DNA of 8,992 nucleotides from VBDM01 sp049663805 (lineage in GTDB: Bacteria; Pseudomonadota; Gammaproteobacteria; Burkholderiales; SG8-39). The notes below the pieces were generated by a model. It had not been told where the DNA came from. It did no database searches and was given only the letters and a program-made list of their open reading frames with translations. Of this stretch, positions 4,309 through 8,992 are shown piece after piece. Every line of letters starts with the position of its first letter. Within the stretch, counting starts at the first letter, position 1. The translations under genes were made by a program, and so were the position numbers. The stretch covers positions 1 to 8,992 of the forward strand of contig JBATEB010000132.1 in NCBI GenBank assembly GCA_049663805.1, read 5' to 3'.

Positions 4309-5305
4309 CCGCAAGCCCGAGGAGCGCTCGGGCGTTGCCCTCGACGATGCTGCGCTTGGCGTCCTCGTCCAGGCGCGGATGGGCGGTGACGATATCGACC
4401 GGCCGCTCGTAGGCGATCGGAAAGCAGTAGTCGCTGCCCATGAGCACGCGATCGGCCCCGATGACCCTGACCAGGTACTCGAGCACGTGGTCGGAATAGC
4501 CGACGGTGTCGTAGTAGAAACGCCGCAGGTACTCGAGCGGCGGCTGCTTGATGTGCTTCAGGTCGGCGCGCTTTTCCCAGCCGCGGTTGAGCCGGCCCAC
4601 CAGCCACGGAAACGCGCCCCCGGAGTGCGGCAGGCAGACGACGAGTTTCGGCAGCCGGTCGAGCACGCCGCCGAAGATGAGATGGGCGGCGGCGATCGCC
4701 GACTCGAAGGGGTTGCCGAGCAGGTTGGTGAGATAGTAGGCGGCGAGGCGCTGATGGCCGATCACTTCCACCGGGTGCAGGAAAAGCGGCAGGCCGCTCG
4801 CCTCGATCCGCTCGAATACCGGCAGCAGCGCCGCGTCCGACAGGTCTTTCTCCCGGATTTGCGTCGCGATGTAGAAGCCGCGCATGCCGGGCAAGCCGGC
4901 CGCGCGCTCCACTTCCTTCACCGCGAGCGCCGGCTCGTGCATCGGCAGGGTCGCCAGGCCGACGAACCGCGAAGGGTTTCGCTGGTGCGCCTGCGCGAGA
5001 GCATCATTGTAGGTTTCGGCAAGGCGCTGCGCCAGGGCTCCGTCGGCCCAGTAGACCATCGGCTGCGAGAGCGAAAGCGCATGGACTTCGACACCCTGCT
5101 CGTCCATCGCGGCGAGGCGCGCGTCGAGATCGACGAACTTGGGCCCGACCGGTCCGGTGACGACATGGCCGTGCCTGAACTGCGGCCCCTTGCCCTCGAC
5201 CATCTTGTACTCGAAGCCGTGCGCCGGTCCGTGCTTCGCGATAAGGTCGAGAAAAACCTGCGGGAAATAGTGCGCGTGGACGTCGATCGGCTGGCAGCTG
5301 TTCAT
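4286..5305 (-). CDS. Amidohydrolase-2 family metal-dependent hydrolase/decarboxylase (ACMSD-like)
   Basis: A 339-aa TIM-barrel enzyme of the amidohydrolase superfamily, in the group that includes aminocarboxymuconate-semialdehyde decarboxylase, gamma-resorcylate decarboxylase and related C-C bond enzymes. Metal ligands visible are H10 and H12 (IDVHAHYFP), H177 (LFLHPVE) and D292 (LMGSDYCFP), with H227 (LPHSGG) as the usual catalytic histidine; these spacings match ACMSD. Conserved barrel text includes FVGLATLPM (114-122), GMRGFYIATQI (140-150) and ending GNARALLGL (323-331). It has no signal peptide and is cytoplasmic. It starts at ATG 5303-5305, with a Shine-Dalgarno GGAGGA 6-7 nt upstream. 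It is divergent from the hydrolase-Ldh-UbiD genes, and pairing with a UbiD decarboxylase suggests catabolism of an aromatic acid or ring-cleavage product. The exact substrate is not determinable. Confidence 0.88.
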   Translation of the reverse strand: MNSCQPIDVHAHYFPQVFLDLIAKHGPAHGFEYKMVEGKGPQFRHGHVVTGPVGPKFVDLDARLAAMDEQGVEVHALSLSQPMVYWADGALAQRLAETYNDALAQAHQRNPSRFVGLATLPMHEPALAVKEVERAAGLPGMRGFYIATQIREKDLSDAALLPVFERIEASGLPLFLHPVEVIGHQRLAAYYLTNLLGNPFESAIAAAHLIFGGVLDRLPKLVVCLPHSGGAFPWLVGRLNRGWEKRADLKHIKQPPLEYLRRFYYDTVGYSDHVLEYLVRVIGADRVLMGSDYCFPIAYERPVDIVTAHPRLDEDAKRSIVEGNARALLGLAASGGKSR

Positions 5306-5352
5306 TGCTTCCTCCGGAGCGCGATTCTACCGCGGCGGAGAGCGGCCGCATT

Positions 5353-5358
5353 TATAAT
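5353..5358 (+). promoter_or_regulatory. Candidate -10 box for the hydrolase-Ldh-UbiD genes
   Basis: A perfect TATAAT stands in the AT-rich spot of an otherwise very GC-rich 152-nt divergent intergenic region (5306-5457). No convincing -35 is found 16-18 bp upstream, so an activator may be needed. Transcription from here would give a leader of about 90 nt that contains the hairpin at 5395-5437. On the minus strand the same spot reads TATAAA and could serve the amidohydrolase. Confidence 0.35.
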
Positions 5359-5394
5359 CGTTGTTAAACGCGGACGCTGCGCGCCGCTTTAACT

Positions 5395-5437
5395 CCGCGC
5401 GTTGGAACGGACGCCTTGGGCGCCGTTCAACGCGCGG
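5395..5437 (+). promoter_or_regulatory. Large imperfect hairpin in the hydrolase leader
   Basis: CCGCGCGTTGGAACGG (5395-5410) pairs with CCGTTCAACGCGCGG (5423-5437) with one bulged base, and inside it CGCC (5412-5415) pairs with GGCG (5419-5422) around a 3-nt loop. This is a stem of about 19 bp ending 20 nt before the ATG at 5458. No T run follows, so it is not a standard intrinsic terminator. It could be an RNA leader structure, a protein-binding palindrome or a REP-like element. Confidence 0.6.
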
Positions 5438-5457
5438 TCGGCTCGACAGGGAGGGGA

Positions 5458-6327
5458 ATGGAAGAGCGGGTCAGCTTTGCATCGGATGGACTCGAGCTTG
5501 CGGGTGTGCTGCACCTTCCCGACTCGCGGGCCGCGGAAGAGCGGCGCGCCGCCTTTCTCGTCCTGCACGGCTTCGGCAGCAACAAGGACGCGGGCGGCGG
5601 GACGGTGGTGGCGAAAATGCTCGCCGGGCTGGGCTATGCCGCGCTGCGCTTCGATTTCCGCGGTTGCGGCGAAAGCGAAGGCGAGCGCGGAAGGGTGATC
5701 TGCAGGGAGCAGGTCCGGGACACGCGCAACGCGCTTTCGCATCTCGCGACGCGCGCGGAGATCGAGCCCAAGCGCATCGGCGTGGTCGGGCAGAGTTTCG
5801 GCGCCGCGGTCGCCGTCTACGCGGCGGGGGTCGACCGCAGGATCGCGGCGTGCATTTCCTCCGGCGGATGGGGCAACGGCGCGAAGAAGTTCCGCCGGCA
5901 GCATGCTTCCCCCAGTGCGTGGAGGAAATTCTGCGCGATGCTGAAAGAAGGAAAGCGCCGCAAGCGCTCGGGCCGGCCGATGACGGTTTCCCGCTACGAC
6001 ATCGTTCCCATCCCGCCGCGCCTGAGGGGGAATCTCGCGCCGGGCTCGATCATGGAGTTTCCTTTCGAGGTGGTGGAAACGATGATGGCATTCAACGCCA
6101 ACGAAGTCGTCGGGAGGATCGCGCCTCGCCCCTTGCTGCTGCTGCATTCCGCGAACGACTCGGTGACGCCGACCGAGCAGTCGGTCGAACTCTTCGAACG
6201 GGCCGGGAAGCCGACCGATCTCCATCTCATCGCCGATGTCGACCACTTCATGTTTTCGGAGCAGAACGCGCTGGTGGTGAACCTGGTGCGCGACTGGCTC
6301 GACAAGCATTTCCCCCCGCGCGCCTGA
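5458..6327 (+). CDS. Alpha/beta hydrolase (serine hydrolase family)
   Basis: A 289-aa cytoplasmic alpha/beta-hydrolase fold enzyme, likely an esterase, thioesterase or acyl-peptide-type hydrolase. The oxyanion-hole motif is LVLHGFGSNK (34-43). The strand-turn RFDFRGCGESEG (64-75) is typical of the family. The nucleophile elbow is GQSFGAA with S113, the acid is D234 (LLHSANDSVTP) and the base is H263 (ADVDHFMF), so the triad is complete. A basic cap-like insert lies at about 141-190 (KKFRRQHASPSAWRKF and the Lys/Arg run KEGKRRKRSGR). The ATG at 5458 is chosen because a purine-rich Shine-Dalgarno AGGGAGGGG directly precedes it; the upstream in-frame TTG at 5416 falls in the loop of the leader hairpin. 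Its stop is 7 nt before the Ldh-family gene, so the two are probably co-transcribed. The substrate is unknown; small carboxylic esters are plausible from context. Confidence 0.87.
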   Translation: MEERVSFASDGLELAGVLHLPDSRAAEERRAAFLVLHGFGSNKDAGGGTVVAKMLAGLGYAALRFDFRGCGESEGERGRVICREQVRDTRNALSHLATRAEIEPKRIGVVGQSFGAAVAVYAAGVDRRIAACISSGGWGNGAKKFRRQHASPSAWRKFCAMLKEGKRRKRSGRPMTVSRYDIVPIPPRLRGNLAPGSIMEFPFEVVETMMAFNANEVVGRIAPRPLLLLHSANDSVTPTEQSVELFERAGKPTDLHLIADVDHFMFSEQNALVVNLVRDWLDKHFPPRA

Positions 6328-6334
6328 GCGCCGC

Positions 6335-7411
6335 ATGAGCGAGCCGGAGAAGCGCGCAGCCGCCGCCGAAACGGTGACGGAGGAGGCGCTGCGGCGTTTC
6401 GCGACCGACGTCTTCGCGCGGGCCGGCATGCCCGTGCCCGATGCAGCGACCGTCGCCGAGGTCCTCGTGTGGGCCAACCTGCGCGGTGTCGACACCCACG
6501 GGGTGATGCGGATTCCCCGCTACGTGGAGCTGATCGGCGCGGGCGACATGAATCCCCGGCCGGCGTTCGCGCTTCGCACCGAAACCCAGGCGTCGGTCCT
6601 GATCGAGGCCGATCGCGCGGCCGGACCGGTGGCGATGATGCGCGCGACGAACCAGGCGATACGCAAGGCCCGCGACGCCGGCATCGGGCTCGCACTGGTG
6701 CGCGCGACGACCCACACCGCCGCGCTCGGCTATTACACGCTCGCCGCCGCCCGCGAGGGCATGGCCGCGATCGCGTTCGCGGGTTCCTGGCCGAACGTCG
6801 CCTACCACGGCGCGCGCGCGGCCGGGGTCTCCACCAGCCCGATTTCGATCGCCGTGCCGGGAGGACGCGAGCCCCTGCTGCTCGACATGGCGACCAGCGT
6901 GGTCTCGATGGGAAGGCTGAACCAGGCGAAGCGCAAGGGGGAAGCCATCCCCGCGGGCTGGGCGCTCGACCAGGACGGGAAATCCACGACCGATCCCGCG
7001 CGGGCCCAGATCACGCTGCCGATCGGCGGCCCCAAGGGCTCGGGCCTGTCGCTGATGATCGAATGCCTCACCAGCCTCCTGGTCGCGAATCCCCTCCTCA
7101 CCGAATCGCTGGAAGGAACGCCCGAGGGGCGCCGGCACCGGCAGAACGGTCTGGTCATGGCGATCGACCTCGCGCGATACGGCGATCCCCTGAACTTCCG
7201 GCGCGAAGTCGACCGACTGGTAAAGGCGCTCAAGTCGCTGCCCGTCGATCCGGCCGTGGGCGAAATTCTCATGCCGGGGGAGCGCGGCCGCCGCACGTTC
7301 GAGCGGCGCAGCCGCGACGGCATACCGATCCCGCACGCCACGCTCGACGAGCTGCAGGCGCTCGCGCTACGGCTCGGCGGCGTCGCCATGTTCCCGCGAT
7401 CGGCGCGTTGA
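6335..7411 (+). CDS. Ldh family oxidoreductase (malate/L-lactate dehydrogenase type 2)
   Basis: An NAD(P)-dependent 2-hydroxyacid/2-keto acid oxidoreductase of the Ldh_2 family (AllD, YbiC, ComC, DpkA-like), not related to the Rossmann-fold LDH/MDH. Visible signatures: LRGVDTHGVMRIPRYVELI (49-67) with H55 and R59; the catalytic-region motif THTAALGYY (126-134) with H127; the cofactor-site stretch LLLDMATSVVSMGRLNQAKR (181-200) and GEAIPAGWALDQDGKSTTDP (202-221); and LPIGGPKGSGLSLMIE (228-243). The 358-aa length is normal. The usual NSxH before GYY is ATTH here, a modest variation. It starts at ATG 6335, 7 nt after the hydrolase stop, with no clear Shine-Dalgarno, so translational coupling is likely. 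The UbiD gene follows after 25 nt. It may oxidise a hydroxy acid in the same pathway; the substrate is unknown. Confidence 0.9.
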   Translation: MSEPEKRAAAAETVTEEALRRFATDVFARAGMPVPDAATVAEVLVWANLRGVDTHGVMRIPRYVELIGAGDMNPRPAFALRTETQASVLIEADRAAGPVAMMRATNQAIRKARDAGIGLALVRATTHTAALGYYTLAAAREGMAAIAFAGSWPNVAYHGARAAGVSTSPISIAVPGGREPLLLDMATSVVSMGRLNQAKRKGEAIPAGWALDQDGKSTTDPARAQITLPIGGPKGSGLSLMIECLTSLLVANPLLTESLEGTPEGRRHRQNGLVMAIDLARYGDPLNFRREVDRLVKALKSLPVDPAVGEILMPGERGRRTFERRSRDGIPIPHATLDELQALALRLGGVAMFPRSAR

Positions 7412-7436
7412 TATACTGCGCACTCGGAAATCGATC

Positions 7437-8992
7437 ATGCCGAAAAAGAAGAAGACGGCCCCGACAGCCAAACGGAGCGTCACCGCCCCGACGCGCGCCT
7501 ATCCCGACCTCCACGAGCATTTGCAGGCCCTGGATCGGGCGGGGCTGCTGGTCACGGTCGACCGGCCGATCAACAAGGACACCGAACTTCATCCGCTGGT
7601 GCGCTGGCAGTTCAGGGGCGGCATCGAGGAACCCGACAGGAAGGCGTTCCTGTTTACCCGGGTGACCGACAGCAAGGGGCGCAAGTACGGCATTCCTGTC
7701 GTCGTCGGCGCGCTCGCGGCGAGTCGCGAGATCTATCGCATCGGCATGGGCTGCGCGCTCGACGGAATCAACGAAACCTGGAACCGCGCGATCGCGAAAC
7801 CGGTCGCGCCGCGGATCGTGGAGGATGCGCCCTGCCACGAAATCGTGATCCAGGGCAAGGAACTCGACGAACCCGGAAAGGGGCTCGACGGTTTGCCGAT
7901 TCCCATCTCGACGCCCGGCTGGGACATCGCGCCGTTTACGACGCTTTCCCAGTACATCACCCGGGACCCGGACACCGGCGTCCAGAACATGGGCATCTAC
8001 CGCGGGCAGGTGAAGGCGCCGCGGCGGCTGGGCATGAATCCCTCGCTCGAGCTGCGGCCGGGTATCTTCGTCCACTGGGAGAAGGCGCGCGCCCGCGGCC
8101 AGAAGCTGCCCGCGGCGGTCATTCTGGGCGCGCCGCCGTGCGTGGCGTTCACTTCGGCGCAGAAGGTCCCGGAGGCGCTCGACGAGCTGCACGTGGCCGG
8201 CGGCCTGGTCGGCTCGCCGATCAACGTCGTCAAAGCGAAGACCGTCGATCTGCTGGTCCCGGCGGAAGCCGAAATCGTGGTGGAAGGCTATATCGATACC
8301 GAATATCTCGAGCCCGAGGCTCCGTTCGGGGAATCGCACGGGCACGTGAACCTGCAGGAGTACAACGCCTACATGGAGGTGACCTGCATCACGCGCCGCA
8401 GGGACGCGATCCTCACCTCGATCATCTCGCAGGTGACCCCGAGCGAGTCGAGCCTGATCAAGCGCGTCGCCCTCGAACCCCTGTTCACGCATCACCTGCG
8501 CAACACGCTCGGCATCCAGGGCGTCAAACGCGTCTCGATGCACGAGCCGCTGACCAACCTGCGCAAGGTGGTCGTGGTGATCGTGGACCGCAAGACCCCG
8601 ACGACCGAGGTGTGGCGAGCGCTCTACGGCGCCGCCTCCTGGAACCGCGCCGCGGGCAAGTACGTCATCGCGGTCAACGAAGATATCGATCCCGACAACG
8701 CCGACGCGCTGCTGTGGGCGATGTCGTACCGCGCCAACCCGGGACTCGATCTGCAGATCCTGCACCACCGCGACCAGGGACACGGGCCGCGGAGCAAGCG
8801 CTCAGAGGGTGAGGACGCCTCGGTGCTGATCGACGCGACCATGAAGGAGGATTTCCCGCCGATCTCGCTGCCCAAGCGCGAATACATGGAGCGCGCCAGG
8901 GAAATCTGGGAGGAGCTCGGTCTGCCTCCTTTGAAGCCGCAGTCACCCTGGTTCGGCTACTCGCTCGGCGAGTGGTCCGACGAGCTCGAGCG
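7437..8992 (+). CDS. UbiD family prenylated-FMN decarboxylase (3' end outside the window)
   Basis: A reversible (de)carboxylase using prenylated FMN, for aromatic or alpha,beta-unsaturated acids. The 518 visible residues cover nearly the whole fold. Cofactor and metal residues equivalent to A. niger Fdc1 N168, R173, H191 and E233 are N184 and R189 (QNMGIYRGQ), H213 (IFVHWEK) and E283 (EIVVEGYID). The catalytic Arg-Glu-Glu set is completed by E294 and E299 in PEAPFGESHGHV (293-304), with the correct 5-residue spacing. It lacks a signal peptide; a lysine-rich N-terminus (MPKKKKTAPTAKR) precedes the domain. It starts at ATG 7437, 25 nt after the Ldh stop, with a TATACT just upstream and only a weak GGAAA Shine-Dalgarno. 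Variation around PFGES (usually PFGEF/Y) suggests a catabolic UbiD rather than ubiquinone biosynthesis. No UbiX prenyltransferase is visible. Confidence 0.93.
   Translation, partial: MPKKKKTAPTAKRSVTAPTRAYPDLHEHLQALDRAGLLVTVDRPINKDTELHPLVRWQFRGGIEEPDRKAFLFTRVTDSKGRKYGIPVVVGALAASREIYRIGMGCALDGINETWNRAIAKPVAPRIVEDAPCHEIVIQGKELDEPGKGLDGLPIPISTPGWDIAPFTTLSQYITRDPDTGVQNMGIYRGQVKAPRRLGMNPSLELRPGIFVHWEKARARGQKLPAAVILGAPPCVAFTSAQKVPEALDELHVAGGLVGSPINVVKAKTVDLLVPAEAEIVVEGYIDTEYLEPEAPFGESHGHVNLQEYNAYMEVTCITRRRDAILTSIISQVTPSESSLIKRVALEPLFTHHLRNTLGIQGVKRVSMHEPLTNLRKVVVVIVDRKTPTTEVWRALYGAASWNRAAGKYVIAVNEDIDPDNADALLWAMSYRANPGLDLQILHHRDQGHGPRSKRSEGEDASVLIDATMKEDFPPISLPKREYMERAREIWEELGLPPLKPQSPWFGYSLGEWSDELE

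Noticed and set aside
4062..4412. Plus-strand ORF starting MNRVSTKPGEDS after orfB
   Set aside because: It runs through the IS repeat in another frame than DUF2905 and has no family signal. The frame from 4108 encodes the recognisable DUF2905 protein.
4379..5392. Plus-strand ORF of 337 aa
   Set aside because: It is antisense to the amidohydrolase, whose metal-binding residues are intact. High GC content keeps stop codons rare on the opposite strand.
5389..7336. Minus-strand ORFs opposite the hydrolase and Ldh genes
   Set aside because: They are codon-position shadows of GC-rich genes; the plus-strand frames carry the conserved motifs.
7269..8783. Minus-strand ORF of 504 aa
   Set aside because: It is antisense to UbiD and the Ldh end. 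The composition is Arg/Asp/Val repeats without recognisable motifs.
1..8992. CRISPR arrays, tRNA or rRNA genes, phage genes, antibiotic-resistance cassettes
   Set aside because: No regularly spaced repeats, no cloverleaf or rRNA-like stretches, no phage structural genes and no known resistance gene was seen in either strand.

Overview
The window is GC-rich chromosomal DNA, most likely from a betaproteobacterium or a close relative. The ThrC fragment, the DUF2905 protein, the integron integrase and codon use fit this, but no marker gene fixes the taxon. Two core or catabolic blocks flank an integron whose distal end has been overrun by an insertion sequence.

Left edge (1-714): the C-terminal half of threonine synthase (thrC). 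Its stop codon overlaps the stop of a convergent gene on the minus strand.

Integron (711 to about 2854): an intI-type tyrosine recombinase on the minus strand, a divergent control region with a perfect LexA box (CTGT-N8-ACAG), an attI crossover site (GTTAGGG at 1883), and two cassettes read on the plus strand. Each cassette is bounded by exact 12-base complementarity between the first bases of the cassette and the R'' arm of its own attC. Cassette 1 encodes a 110-aa soluble orphan. Cassette 2 encodes a 156-aa protein with one N-terminal membrane segment. Both cassettes look more AT-rich than their surroundings. The attC of cassette 1 is complete. The attC of cassette 2 is cut after its left arm.

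Insertion sequence (about 2855-4091): an IS3-family element with orfA/orfB, an A7 slippery run for -1 frameshifting, a complete DDE triad and 22-bp terminal inverted repeats. It has no target duplication. The right half of attC2 is missing on its far side, and a DUF2905 membrane-protein gene follows directly with no usable start codon. An IS-linked deletion probably removed the integron's distal end.

Right block (4286-8992): a minus-strand ACMSD-type amidohydrolase, then three plus-strand genes: an alpha/beta hydrolase, an Ldh-family NAD(P)-dependent oxidoreductase, and a UbiD-family prenyl-FMN decarboxylase that runs off the end. The three plus-strand genes are closely spaced (7 and 25 nt) and probably co-transcribed. 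The amidohydrolase is divergent from them across a 150-nt intergenic region that holds a perfect TATAAT and a large imperfect hairpin just before the hydrolase start. Two possible decarboxylases beside a hydrolase and a dehydrogenase suggest catabolism of an aromatic or other unsaturated carboxylic acid; the substrate cannot be read from the sequence.
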